Part shown: positions 8,439-17,091 of the stretch, piece by piece
How positions within the stretch are numbered: position 1 is the first letter of the stretch
Layout: each line of letters starts with the position of its first letter
Assembly (NCBI GenBank): GCA_900551745.1
Contig: URXA01000003.1
Coordinates: 1 to 64,000 of the forward strand
DNA: 64,000 bases
Source of the DNA: an uncultured Phascolarctobacterium sp.
GTDB lineage: Bacteria; Bacillota; Negativicutes; Acidaminococcales; Acidaminococcaceae
Direction: 5' to 3'
Notes under the pieces: generated by a model
Databases searched by the model: none
What the model was told of the DNA's origin: nothing
Seen by the model: the letters and a program-made list of their open reading frames with translations, nothing else
Translations under genes and position numbers: made by a program

Positions 8439-10322
8439 CTATTGCTCGCTGGGAGCTGCAGAAGATTCTGCGGGCTGCACCTCTGCCGGCTCCGGAGTTC
8501 CGATCTCAGAAGTATTCTCTTCTTTAGATAAAATTTTACCGTATTTCATCAACTGATCGATTTCTTCGCCTTCCAAAGTTTCTCTTTCAATAAGTGCATC
8601 CGCAATCAAATGCAGTTTGTCCATATTTTCATTCAGCAGGCTTTCCGTTTTCTGGTAAGCCTCGTCAATAAATTTACGGATTTCTTTATCGATCTTGGCA
8701 GCGACTTCTTCACTGTAGTCTTTATCTCTGCCGATATCACGACCCAGGAAAACCTGGTCCTGACGATGACCAAACGTCATCGGGCCCAATTCAGGGCTCA
8801 TGCCGTATTCACAGATCATCTGACGGGCAAGAGATGTAGCACGCTGCAGGTCATTGCTGGCACCGCTGGAAATTTCTTTCAGTACCAGGGCTTCAGCCAC
8901 ACGTCCGCCTAAAAGCACCTTCAATTCGTCCAGCATTTCACTGCGGGTCGCATAGTAACGGTCTTCTTTCGGCAGGCTCAATGTATAACCGCCGGCACGG
9001 CCGCGCGGGATAATCGTTACCTTATGGACCGGATCAGTGTTGTCGAGCAGCATACCTATCAGGGTATGGCCGCCTTCATGATAAGCAGTCAGACGTTTTT
9101 CTTTATCGCTGATCACGCGGCTGCGGCGCTCGGGGCCCATAATAACGCGCTCCGCCGCTTCTTCCATTTCCGGCATATCGATTTTATTCTTATTTTTACG
9201 GGCAGCCATTAACGCAGCTTCATTGACCAGATTACTCAGATCAGCGCCTGTAAAACCGGGAGTTCTGCGGGCAATAACGTCAAGCTCGACTTCGGAGCTG
9301 ATCGGCTTGCCTTTAACATGGACTTTTAAAATTTCCTGACGGCCTTTGATATCAGGACGATCAACGACGATCTGTCTGTCAAAACGGCCCGGACGCAGAA
9401 GTGCCGGATCAAGGATATCAGGACGGTTGGTTGCGGCAATCATAATGATGCCCTCATTAGCGCCAAAACCGTCCATTTCAACCAGCAGCTGGTTCAAGGT
9501 CTGCTCGCGTTCATCATGGCCGCCGCCTAAACCTGCACCACGCTGACGGCCGACAGCGTCGATCTCATCAATGAAAACGATACAGGGAGCGCTCTTTTTA
9601 GCCTGTTCAAAAAGGTCACGGACACGGGAAGCGCCAACGCCGACAAACATTTCTACGAAGTCGGAACCGGAAATACTGAAAAACGGTACGCCTGCTTCAC
9701 CTGCGACAGCCTTGGCCAGAAGGGTCTTACCTGTACCAGGCGGTCCGTAGAGTAAAACACCTTTTGGTATTTTGGCACCAAGATCATTATATTTCTTCGG
9801 ATGCTTCAGGAATTCGACAACTTCTTCCAGTTCCTGCTTAGCTTCATCAGCACCGGCGACATCTTTAAAAGTAATTTTAATATTGTCTTCGTCATAACGG
9901 CGGGCACGGCTTTTGCCGAAATTCATCACCCGTCCGCCGCCGCCCTGGCTTTGCTGCATCAGCATAAACCAAATGCCGACGATCAAAAGCATGGGCAAGA
10001 GCGAGCTTAAGATCGTCGTCCACCAAGGTGGCTGCGGCGGCAGCTCGGCTTTAATTTCAATATCACGGGCACGTAAAGTCGGGATCAGGCTGTCATCACT
10101 GGGAGCCACAGTTGAGAAATCTTTACCATCTTTCAGCTTACCGCTGATGACATTATCAACTATCGTTACCTGTTTGACCTCATCTTGCTGCACGTGCTTC
10201 ATAAACGCACTATAAGTGATGTCTGTTTTGCTGACCGTACTGGCCGAATAATAATCGATCATCCAGATTGCCACGATGATAATCAGCAAATAGAACGTCA
10301 CGTTCTTAAAAAATCTATTCAA
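8439..10322 (-). CDS. ftsH: ATP-dependent zinc metalloprotease FtsH
   Basis: Membrane-anchored hexameric AAA protease that degrades misfolded membrane proteins and short-lived regulators. With the start chosen here (TTG at 10322) it has 627 residues: a transmembrane helix at about 10-28, an extracytoplasmic domain, a second helix at about 100-120, the AAA module with Walker A GPPGTGKTLLAKA and Walker B VFIDEIDAVG, the zinc motif HEGGH, and a C-terminal acidic/Pro-rich tail. The TTG is preceded by AAGGAGG nine bases upstream and gives the family N terminus MNRFFKNVTFYLL; a longer frame opening at 10358 would place that ribosome site inside the gene. A promoter (10381-10409) lies upstream, so it can be expressed apart from tilS-hpt. 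Confidence 0.96.
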   Translation of the reverse strand: MNRFFKNVTFYLLIIIVAIWMIDYYSASTVSKTDITYSAFMKHVQQDEVKQVTIVDNVISGKLKDGKDFSTVAPSDDSLIPTLRARDIEIKAELPPQPPWWTTILSSLLPMLLIVGIWFMLMQQSQGGGGRVMNFGKSRARRYDEDNIKITFKDVAGADEAKQELEEVVEFLKHPKKYNDLGAKIPKGVLLYGPPGTGKTLLAKAVAGEAGVPFFSISGSDFVEMFVGVGASRVRDLFEQAKKSAPCIVFIDEIDAVGRQRGAGLGGGHDEREQTLNQLLVEMDGFGANEGIIMIAATNRPDILDPALLRPGRFDRQIVVDRPDIKGRQEILKVHVKGKPISSEVELDVIARRTPGFTGADLSNLVNEAALMAARKNKNKIDMPEMEEAAERVIMGPERRSRVISDKEKRLTAYHEGGHTLIGMLLDNTDPVHKVTIIPRGRAGGYTLSLPKEDRYYATRSEMLDELKVLLGGRVAEALVLKEISSGASNDLQRATSLARQMICEYGMSPELGPMTFGHRQDQVFLGRDIGRDKDYSEEVAAKIDKEIRKFIDEAYQKTESLLNENMDKLHLIADALIERETLEGEEIDQLMKYGKILSKEENTSEIGTPEPAEVQPAESSAAPSEQ

Positions 10323-10380
10323 GGAATTGCTCCTCCTTCCACTGCGATCGTCTACCAAATTACAGTAACGTCATTTTTTT

Positions 10381-10409
10381 ATTATAATATAGATGCGGAA
10401 ATTCTACAA
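10381..10409 (-). promoter_or_regulatory. ftsH promoter
   Basis: TTGTAG (10404-10409), 17 bases, TATAAT (10381-10386) on the minus strand, between the hpt stop and the ftsH start. The -10 is perfect and the spacing ideal. Confidence 0.7.
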
Positions 10410-10425
10410 CCATTAGTCGATAAAA

Positions 10426-10974
10426 TCATGTACGCGCGTAAACACAAGGCTTTAAAACACCGATATAAGGTAAATTACGATAGTTACCGGCGTAATCCAA
10501 TCCATAGCCGACAGCAAACTCGTCTGGAATACAGAAGCCTACATAATCCGCGCTTTTGCCATTGACACGCCTGTCGGTCTTATCGCACATTACCGCTGTT
10601 TTGATAGAAGCCGGCTTATGCTGCTGCAGCATACAGCAAACAGCTTCAAGGGTCAGCCCTGTATCAATGATGTCGTCGACCAGAATCACATGCCGCCCCG
10701 CCAGTTCCTCGGCTACATCAAGCTTCACGCTGACGTTACCGCAGCTATTAGTGCTGTTGCCATAAGAAGACGCGACCATAAAATCGATCTTGACAGGCAT
10801 ATCCATTGCCAAAGTCAGATCAGTAGCAAAATAAGCGGCGCCTTTTAAAAGTGCTATTACTACTACTTCTTTGCCTGCATAATCTTGTTTCAGCTGGGCT
10901 CCCAATTCCCGGACCCGCGCCTTTATTTCTTCCTCTGTCAGTAAGATTTTACCAATATCTTCATGCATATCCAC
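10426..10974 (-). CDS. hpt: Hypoxanthine (guanine) phosphoribosyltransferase
   Basis: Salvages hypoxanthine and guanine to IMP and GMP using PRPP. The 182-residue protein carries the type I PRTase PRPP-binding motif VILVDDIIDTGLTL (about residues 96-109) and the usual hood region. It starts at a GTG (10974-10972) that overlaps the tilS stop (TAGTG) with GGAG ten bases upstream; an ATG two codons later is the alternative. The tilS-hpt-ftsH order is conserved in Firmicutes. It complements the adenine deaminase at 44.2-45.9 kb, whose product hypoxanthine it can use. Confidence 0.96.
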   Translation of the reverse strand: MDMHEDIGKILLTEEEIKARVRELGAQLKQDYAGKEVVVIALLKGAAYFATDLTLAMDMPVKIDFMVASSYGNSTNSCGNVSVKLDVAEELAGRHVILVDDIIDTGLTLEAVCCMLQQHKPASIKTAVMCDKTDRRVNGKSADYVGFCIPDEFAVGYGLDYAGNYRNLPYIGVLKPCVYART

Positions 10975-12389
10975 TACTTGTCATCTCCCAGACCGAAATA
11001 TTTAATATCCAACGTCAGCCATGCTTCGCAGCCCTGCTCCTGTTCATGCCAGCCTGCAGCTTTACTTCCCACCAGCCATAAGACCTGCTGTCCGCAGGTT
11101 ACTAAAAGCTGACTGTTTCTCTGCTCCGGAGGTACTTTAGCGTCGTTAAAATATTTTTTTAATTTTTTGCTGCCTAAAGACCCGGCCGGGAAAAATCTGT
11201 CTCCGTCCAGTCTCTGCCGCACTTCCAGCTGACTATCCTGCAGCAAATGCCAGGGATATACCGCCGCATGCTCCAAAGGCCTTGCTGATCCCTTAAAGTA
11301 ACCCAAACTTAAAATGCCGTCTGAGAGCTCCACTTGCACCGTACCTGCTTTCTGCAGTTCTGATAAATCAACAATATAATTCTGCTCTGCTATCGCTGAC
11401 GGTATTGCAGCCGCAGCTACTATAAGCCTACCGTAGCTGTATACAGCACAGATCCCGCCCGGCAGCATGAGCCTTTTGTTACTGCTGCCTTTATGCACCA
11501 AACCGATCACCCGCTGTGTCTGCTGACAGGTAAGCATACCTGCTGCTCCCAGTTTTTTCCACATCAGCCTGACTACGCGCGAACACAGCGCGGCAGGCAG
11601 CGAAAGCAGCCAGACTGTATCACAGCTGCAGGAACGATCATCCTGCAGCACATACTGTGAAAATTTATCTTCTGCCAGCGCGTTCAAACAATCAGCATCC
11701 TCGGCAACCAGTGCTGCCGTCTGGGCCAAAGCCTGTTTGATATTAGGATTGAATTCACGCTCCAGCAAGGGCAGCAGTATATGCCGCACTTTATTACGCG
11801 TATAATATAAATCCATATTGCTGCTGTCAGTACAATAGTCCAAACCACGCATTGTACAATATGCCTCCAGCATACTGCGGCTCACCTTTAAAAAAGGCCG
11901 TACGATACTGTTATTACGACAGCGCATTCCCCCAAGCCCTTCCGCACCGCTGCCTCGCAGCAAATGCAGCAGCAGGGTTTCTGCCTGATCGTCACGGTGG
12001 TGTGCTGTCACAATATAGTCGGACTTGTGTTTACTGAAAATCTCAAATAAAGCAGTATAGCGTAATTTACGAGCCGCGTCCTCTACAGAAAGTTTACTTT
12101 CCGCAGCAAATTTTTTAGCGTCAACACGCAGAACTTCACAGGCAACCTGACGCATCCGGCAGAATTCCACAACAAAATCAGCATCCGCCAAAGCTTCGCT
12201 GCCACGCAAACCATGCTCGACGTGACAAACTATCAGCTGATACTTCCGTTTTTCCTGCAGCAACAGCAGCGCATCTGCCAAGGCAAGTGAATCGGCCCCA
12301 CCGCTGCAGGCAACAATTATTTTACTGCCGACAGGCAGATGTTTCTCTACCTGATCGAGAATTTCAGTAATTTGCCTGTGTTCTTTCAT
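10974..12389 (-). CDS. tilS: tRNA(Ile)-lysidine synthetase
   Basis: Converts C34 of tRNA-Ile(CAU) to lysidine so that it reads AUA instead of AUG; essential in bacteria. The 471-residue protein has the N-type ATP pyrophosphatase loop ACSGGADSLALADAL (about residues 28-42), then the HVEHGLRG and HHRDDQAETLLLHLLRGSG blocks typical of TilS, and the long C-terminal substrate-recognition domains. Overlaps hpt by one base. AAGGTG lies five bases before the ATG. Confidence 0.96.
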   Translation of the reverse strand: MKEHRQITEILDQVEKHLPVGSKIIVACSGGADSLALADALLLLQEKRKYQLIVCHVEHGLRGSEALADADFVVEFCRMRQVACEVLRVDAKKFAAESKLSVEDAARKLRYTALFEIFSKHKSDYIVTAHHRDDQAETLLLHLLRGSGAEGLGGMRCRNNSIVRPFLKVSRSMLEAYCTMRGLDYCTDSSNMDLYYTRNKVRHILLPLLEREFNPNIKQALAQTAALVAEDADCLNALAEDKFSQYVLQDDRSCSCDTVWLLSLPAALCSRVVRLMWKKLGAAGMLTCQQTQRVIGLVHKGSSNKRLMLPGGICAVYSYGRLIVAAAAIPSAIAEQNYIVDLSELQKAGTVQVELSDGILSLGYFKGSARPLEHAAVYPWHLLQDSQLEVRQRLDGDRFFPAGSLGSKKLKKYFNDAKVPPEQRNSQLLVTCGQQVLWLVGSKAAGWHEQEQGCEAWLTLDIKYFGLGDDK

Positions 12390-12418
12390 CGTTTCACCTT
12401 ATCATCCTACAAACCAAA

Positions 12419-12452
12419 TAAAAAAGGCACCCCTGCAGGAAGTGCCTTTTTG
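12419..12452 (-). terminator. Intrinsic terminator after the S1-domain gene
   Basis: Stem AAAGGCAC with GTGCCTTT (arms at about 12423-12430 and 12442-12449) flanked by T/A runs, between the S1-domain gene and tilS. Confidence 0.8.
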
Positions 12453-12456
12453 GACA

Positions 12457-12879
12457 TTATCTGTCGCGGCTGGCGCCACGGCCGCCGCGCTTAGACTCCG
12501 TATTGCGTTTCAGATCTAATAATCTGTCATCGCTGTCTTTTAAAAAGCGCGATAATTTATCTTCAAAGGAAACAGGAGGCGCCACTTTAGGTGCACGACG
12601 TTCCTGACTTACCGGTCGCTGCGGTTTCGGAGGTGCCGGAGGCGGCGGTGTCAGCTGCTTAATGGACAGACCGATCTTACCGCGTTCGTCAATAGACAAC
12701 ACTTTGACCTTGACCTTATCTTTTTCCTTCAAAAAATCATGTACATCTTTTACATATACATTGGAGACTTCGGAAATATGTATAAGACCAACTTTTCCTT
12801 CAGGCAATTGCACAAACGCTCCAAAATTTGTGATACCAGTAACTTCACCTTCAACGATTGCACCAACTTCGAGTGACAT
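12457..12879 (-). CDS. S1 RNA-binding domain protein (YabR-like)
   Basis: A 140-residue protein: one S1 RNA-binding domain (residues 1-75, with VEGEVTGITNFGAFVQL and GLIHISEVS), then a Pro-rich linker and a basic, Ser/Arg-rich C-terminal tail (KRGGRGASRDR). This matches the YabR family of Firmicutes, encoded beside divIC as in Bacillus. S1 domains bind single-stranded RNA; a ribosome-associated or translation-related role is likely but not shown. It has its own promoter (12921-12950) and terminator. Confidence 0.88.
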   Translation of the reverse strand: MSLEVGAIVEGEVTGITNFGAFVQLPEGKVGLIHISEVSNVYVKDVHDFLKEKDKVKVKVLSIDERGKIGLSIKQLTPPPPAPPKPQRPVSQERRAPKVAPPVSFEDKLSRFLKDSDDRLLDLKRNTESKRGGRGASRDR

Positions 12880-12920
12880 AAAGCGGATAATCCCCCTTAA
12901 AAAATCTTTATACAGTAAGT

Positions 12921-12950
12921 ATTATACCCTTCTTTTAAAATCAGTGTCAA
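12921..12950 (-). promoter_or_regulatory. Promoter of the S1-domain gene
   Basis: Perfect TTGACA (12945-12950) and TATAAT (12921-12926) separated by 18 bases on the minus strand, 41 bases before the ATG at 12879. Confidence 0.82.
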
Positions 12951-12983
12951 CTGCATTGTACAAATATATGAAAAAAGATAAAA

Positions 12984-13025
12984 AATAACAGCTGTACGCC
13001 AGTAAAATCGACTGTACAGCTGCTA
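12984..13025 (-). terminator. Intrinsic terminator after divIC-like gene
   Basis: Inverted repeat GTACAGCTG (about 12989-12997 and 13013-13021) with flanking A/T pairs extends to the stop codon; the minus strand continues with TTATTTTTTATC. Confidence 0.8.
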
Positions 13026-13364
13026 TTTTTTCTTTTCCTCAGCTTCTGTTTCCTGTTTTTGCTGTTTTTCCTGCTCATCAACTATAAACAGCGGCACTTC
13101 GTTCTTGCCCACCATATTATGGTCTTCACGCGCCAGTTTTTCAATATATTTCAAATCATCCAAACGTTTGCGTTCAGCCTCAAGCTCAGCCTGAACTTTT
13201 TTTAATTCGTCGACACGCTGCTGAGTTGCCGACATTTCCTTATTGATCTGGTAGATCTTGTATTCCTGCCGGCCCAATACGCCCAAGCAGATGATCAGCA
13301 AAATAATCAGGACCCATAAAAAATCATTGGAGCTGCGGCGTTTTTTTCTGCGCGTCTCAGCCAT
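13023..13364 (-). CDS. divIC: Septum formation initiator (DivIC/FtsB family)
   Basis: Small bitopic membrane protein of the divisome that pairs with FtsL-type proteins. The 113-residue product has a basic cytoplasmic N terminus (RRKKRRSS), one transmembrane helix (about 16-35), a leucine-zipper-like coiled coil (about 38-75), then the family segment YIEKLAREDHNMVGKNEVPLFIV, and a charged Gln/Glu/Lys tail. Location between the S1-domain gene and hup matches the Firmicute divIC locus. The FtsB/DivIC naming is by family; which is the functional equivalent here is inference. Confidence 0.9.
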   Translation of the reverse strand: MAETRRKKRRSSNDFLWVLIILLIICLGVLGRQEYKIYQINKEMSATQQRVDELKKVQAELEAERKRLDDLKYIEKLAREDHNMVGKNEVPLFIVDEQEKQQKQETEAEEKKK

Positions 13365-13392
13365 TATGAGCTCCTTCCTGTTAATTAATCAG

Positions 13393-13422
13393 ACAAAAAT
13401 ACCGGGCTGTTTGGCCCGGCAT
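13393..13422 (-). terminator. Intrinsic terminator after hup
   Basis: Perfect stem GCCCGG/CCGGGC extended to ATGCCGGGC with GCCCGGTAT (13400-13422), then TTTTTG on the minus strand. Confidence 0.85.
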
Positions 13423-13437
13423 TCTTGAAACCCAAGA

Positions 13438-13737
13438 TTATTTTTTGTGTTTTTTGGCAGGAGCAACGTTAACAGCGTCTTTGAAAGCTTTACCAGCTTT
13501 GAAAGCGGGAACGGTTGCTGCTGGAATTTTGATGGGTTCGTTGGTACGAGGATTTTTACCGGTACGAGCGTTACGAGTACGGGCTTCAAAAGTACCGAAA
13601 CCAATCAGTTGTACTTTGCCTTTTTTAGCAACTTCACCTTTTACGGTTTCGAGTAAAGCAGCTACTGCTTTCTCTACGTCTTTTTTGGTGAGGCCAGCTT
13701 TTTCTGCTACTGCAGCAATAAGTTCAGTTTTGTTCAC
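13438..13737 (-). CDS. hup: HU-family nucleoid DNA-binding protein
   Basis: Dimeric histone-like protein that bends and compacts DNA. The 99-residue product starts MNKTELIAAVAEKAGLTKKD and has the HU core GFGTFEARTRNARTGKNPRT (about 47-66) with the IPAATVPAFKAGKAFKDAV arm and C-terminal helix. The tail APAKKHKK adds a short lysine-rich extension beyond the usual 90 residues. The start has AAGGGGG just upstream. It lies in a monocistronic position between mazG and divIC with its own terminator, as expected for an abundant protein. Confidence 0.97.
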   Translation of the reverse strand: MNKTELIAAVAEKAGLTKKDVEKAVAALLETVKGEVAKKGKVQLIGFGTFEARTRNARTGKNPRTNEPIKIPAATVPAFKAGKAFKDAVNVAPAKKHKK

Positions 13738-13905
13738 AATAAATCCCCCTTAAATTTTGTATGCGCCAGTTTAGGCGAAAACCGCTTAAACACAACGACT
13801 AAGGTTATTCACTAAAACTCTAATTCGCTATCAAAAGCAATATTCCTGCTAACATTTCATCTTTTTTTATTTTTTTCTTAATTTTTGTGTAAAAAACGCC
13901 TTTTT

Positions 13906-15453
13906 TTAATTATTTTTCTCAAAATCCTTTGCCAACTCCCAAAAAACGTCTAATTCAGCCAGAGAAAAGTCCTGCCATTTTTTCTTTGAAACCTGTACTT
14001 TTTTCTCTACATAACTGAATCTTTTTATGAAACGGTTATTAGCTACAGTCAAAGCTGTTTCCGGTTCCAGTCCGATATGTCTGGCATAACCGGACAAAAT
14101 AAACAGCAAATCACCCAGCTCGTGCTCCATTTCCTTCAGGCTGCCTCCGGCTACTGCCGCTTCAAGTTCATGCAGTTCTTCCTGGACCTTTTCCCAGACG
14201 CCTGCGGTATCCGGCCAGTCAAAGCCTACTTTGGAAGCCTTGCTGTGCAGCTTATAAGCACGCATCAGAGCAGGCAGTCCCGGAGAAATCCCGTCAAGGA
14301 CATGCGTCCGTTCCTTTTTTTCTTCCAATTTAATAGCTTCCCAGTTTTTAATTACTTCATCACTGCCTGAAACTTTTCGTGAACCAAATACATGCGGGTG
14401 TCTGCGGGTGAGCTTCTCAGTCACGCCATCAATGACATCCTGCAAAGAGAACAAGTTTGCGTCAGCCGCCATATGCGCATGGAAAACAACCTGCATCAGA
14501 ATATCGCCAAGTTCTTCTTCCATACCTTTAAAATCGTGATTATCGACAGCTTCTAAAAATTCATAGACTTCTTCGATCATATTACGGCGAATACTGCTGT
14601 GCGTTTGTTCGCGATCCCAAGGACAGCCGCCCGGCTCACGCAGCTTACGCATAACTTCTGTAAGCGGCAGCAGTTCAGCATCATAGCGGAAGTCCTCGAT
14701 ATCACAGTAAAAATCATCGTCGTCATCAAAACAAAGCTGTTTTTCTTCTCGCAAAGCATTGACATGCTTAACAACAGTCTGCTCCTGTGCCGGAATAAAG
14801 ACGCTGGTCAGATGATCGATATGCGGCTGCCTGTCCAGCTCATAGAGCTTCAGCGGCAGACATTCTTCGTCAGGCAAGCCTAAATTACGCAAAAAGTACA
14901 GCTGCGCTTCATCAGCGAGCACTTCCATCAAATTTATTTTCACATCCGACGCTACCAGCTGACTGTAGACCTGCGTGATCATCAGCGGATATTTACCGGC
15001 ATCGGCCAGCGCATCAAAATCATGGGCATCAACAATACGCAAGCCGGCAATAGGATCAATTCCTAAATCGACATATGCAAGATCCAAAAAGCTCATCGCC
15101 GGTAAAATTTTCAGAGGCACCCCTGCCGCAGCAGCCTGTTCCCTCAGCAGCACCACCGTGCGTTCGGCAACCAAAGGACTGCCCGGAACAGCATAAACTA
15201 CCTCCTGCTCTTTTGCGGCCTGTAAAACGGAGGTCACAATTTTTTGATAGACGTCCTCAAAAGATGCTTCCTGTTCATAAACAGCGTCGCAGGACGTAAA
15301 CTTTATACCAGCCTGTACCAGTTCTTTTACAGTTGGGTGTACATCAGTCCGCAAAATAACCCTGCCGCCGCTTTTCAGCACTGTCATCGTTTCCAGCGAC
15401 AAATGTCCGGCGCTGCCGGGCCCCAATCCTACAACAGTAATTCCTTTTTCCAT
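13906..15453 (-). CDS. mazG: Tetrapyrrole methylase-domain / MazG nucleotide pyrophosphohydrolase fusion (YabN type)
   Basis: A 515-residue two-part protein. The N-terminal half (about 1-225) is a SAM-dependent tetrapyrrole methylase-like domain beginning TVVGLGPGSAGHLSLETM; the C-terminal half (about 255-510) holds two MazG repeats, with LREPGGCPWDREQTHSSIRRNMIEEV-type start and the metal-binding EELGDILMQVVFHA segment. MazG hydrolyses (d)NTPs to monophosphates, a house-cleaning role. The N-terminal domain has no proven substrate. It follows the flippase gene by 12 bases and is co-transcribed with it, the Bacillus yabM-yabN arrangement. Confidence 0.93.
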   Translation of the reverse strand: MEKGITVVGLGPGSAGHLSLETMTVLKSGGRVILRTDVHPTVKELVQAGIKFTSCDAVYEQEASFEDVYQKIVTSVLQAAKEQEVVYAVPGSPLVAERTVVLLREQAAAAGVPLKILPAMSFLDLAYVDLGIDPIAGLRIVDAHDFDALADAGKYPLMITQVYSQLVASDVKINLMEVLADEAQLYFLRNLGLPDEECLPLKLYELDRQPHIDHLTSVFIPAQEQTVVKHVNALREEKQLCFDDDDDFYCDIEDFRYDAELLPLTEVMRKLREPGGCPWDREQTHSSIRRNMIEEVYEFLEAVDNHDFKGMEEELGDILMQVVFHAHMAADANLFSLQDVIDGVTEKLTRRHPHVFGSRKVSGSDEVIKNWEAIKLEEKKERTHVLDGISPGLPALMRAYKLHSKASKVGFDWPDTAGVWEKVQEELHELEAAVAGGSLKEMEHELGDLLFILSGYARHIGLEPETALTVANNRFIKRFSYVEKKVQVSKKKWQDFSLAELDVFWELAKDFEKNN

Positions 15454-15465
15454 CTTACCATCCCT

Positions 15466-17025
15466 TTACTTGAATCTGGAACCGATGACAGGCAATTTCT
15501 GCAATTCTTTCCTGCCGATCGTTCCGCTTGCTATCAAAGTCAATAGATAAACGATGCCAGCTGCAAAAATCGTTACCGCCGTCGCAAAAGTATTGCCCCA
15601 ATAAACTATTAAATAATTATATAAAAGCATACTGACTGCTGCCATTAAAACTGCCGCCAGCAATATTTTTCCCAAAGCATACACTTTGAAAGTGATGCCG
15701 CTGCGAATCAAAAAGAAGATATTTAAAGCGGCGGCCAGGCCAAAATTAATGTTAGAGGCCCAGGCTGCGCCGACTATATTGCACGGCAGCGCTGTAAGAT
15801 ACCAAACAGCAGCAGCTTTGACCAACGCGCTGAGCAGCATATTCCACATGGGAATGATAGTCTGTCCCATTCCCTGCAGCATGCCTGTGGTTATCTGGTG
15901 GATGCCAAGCAGGCAAATAGAGGGGGCCAGGTTCCTGATCGCCTCGCCCGCAAGCGGCGTACCATACAGCAATTTTGAAATAGGCTGGGCCAGCGCCCAC
16001 ATTCCGGCAGCAGCAGGAAAAGTCAGCAAACAGCATAATTTCATGGCCGTATTTGTTTTCTGATCGATACTGTTCCTATCGCCCAGAGTAAATGCTTCTG
16101 AAACAGCAGGCACCAGGCTTGCTGTAAGGGAAAGCGTCGGAATAGTAGCCATCATGACCAAAGGCATCCCCATCCCTGTAAGATAACCAAACAAAGTCGT
16201 AGCCTCTTCGACCGAAAAACCGGATTCAACTAAACGATTAGGCACCAGCAGCATGTCAATACTGCTGGTCACAGGCACCATGATATTAGCACAGGAAACA
16301 GGCAATGCCAGCAATACCAGCCGTTTTGCTATTTTACCGATACTTTCAGGTGCTTCAGTGATCTGCCTGCTGATCTCCTGCTGCCAGCGCAGTTTGTTCT
16401 TCAGGTAAAAAAAACTCAGTACGATAAGTCCGGTAATCGAACCCGGCACGGCACCGAAAGCGGCTCCGGCCGCCGCATATTCCAAGCCGTACGGAAGCAG
16501 ATAATAGGCCAGTACGACCATCGTCACAACGCGTACAAACTGTTCCAGAATCTGCGAGACCGCAGGCGGAGTCATCATTTGATATCCCTGAAAATAACCG
16601 CGGAAGCTGGCCAGGATCGTAGCAAAAAACACCGCCGGAGTTAAGGCCACCAATCCATAATAAGCCCGCGGATCGCGTACCAGCCCGCTGTCGACCAGCC
16701 AGCCAGCCGCACAATACAGCCCGGCAGCAAACACAAGCCCCGTTGCGGCCATCAGCCCCAGCGAAACCCTGAATACCCTGCCGGCACTGGCAAAGTCTCC
16801 TTTTGCCACTTTTTCGGCTACAATGATCGAAATCGCGATCGGGATACCGGCCGAAGATACGGACAGCATCAAAAGATAAACGGGATATGCCATTTGATAA
16901 AGCCCGATACCTTCGCCGCCAAGCAGTCTGGATAACAGTATTCTGTTGACCGAGCCAATGATCTTGACCATCAGCCCCGCCAGCGTCAAGATCATGGCGC
17001 CGCGTAAAAACTTATCCTTGGTCAT
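15466..17025 (-). CDS. MOP-superfamily flippase (SpoVB/YabM-type polysaccharide or lipid II translocase)
   Basis: A 519-residue polytopic membrane protein with about 14 helices. The start FLRGAMILTLAGLMVKIIGSVNRILLSRLLGGEGIGLYQMAYPVY-like segment is typical of the SpoVB/YabM branch of the MATE/MurJ-related family, which moves lipid-linked sugar precursors across the membrane. Despite the SpoVB label, a role in peptidoglycan or envelope polysaccharide export is more likely here; sporulation cannot be judged from this window. It sits between mfd and mazG as in Bacillus (mfd-spoVT-yabM-yabN, here without spoVT). Confidence 0.88.
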   Translation of the reverse strand: MTKDKFLRGAMILTLAGLMVKIIGSVNRILLSRLLGGEGIGLYQMAYPVYLLMLSVSSAGIPIAISIIVAEKVAKGDFASAGRVFRVSLGLMAATGLVFAAGLYCAAGWLVDSGLVRDPRAYYGLVALTPAVFFATILASFRGYFQGYQMMTPPAVSQILEQFVRVVTMVVLAYYLLPYGLEYAAAGAAFGAVPGSITGLIVLSFFYLKNKLRWQQEISRQITEAPESIGKIAKRLVLLALPVSCANIMVPVTSSIDMLLVPNRLVESGFSVEEATTLFGYLTGMGMPLVMMATIPTLSLTASLVPAVSEAFTLGDRNSIDQKTNTAMKLCCLLTFPAAAGMWALAQPISKLLYGTPLAGEAIRNLAPSICLLGIHQITTGMLQGMGQTIIPMWNMLLSALVKAAAVWYLTALPCNIVGAAWASNINFGLAAALNIFFLIRSGITFKVYALGKILLAAVLMAAVSMLLYNYLIVYWGNTFATAVTIFAAGIVYLLTLIASGTIGRKELQKLPVIGSRFK

Positions 17026-17091
17026 ACCCTCGTCCTTTCCTTAATTTCTTCATTTAGTTAATTATAATCAACTTTATTGCCTCTGTATAGC

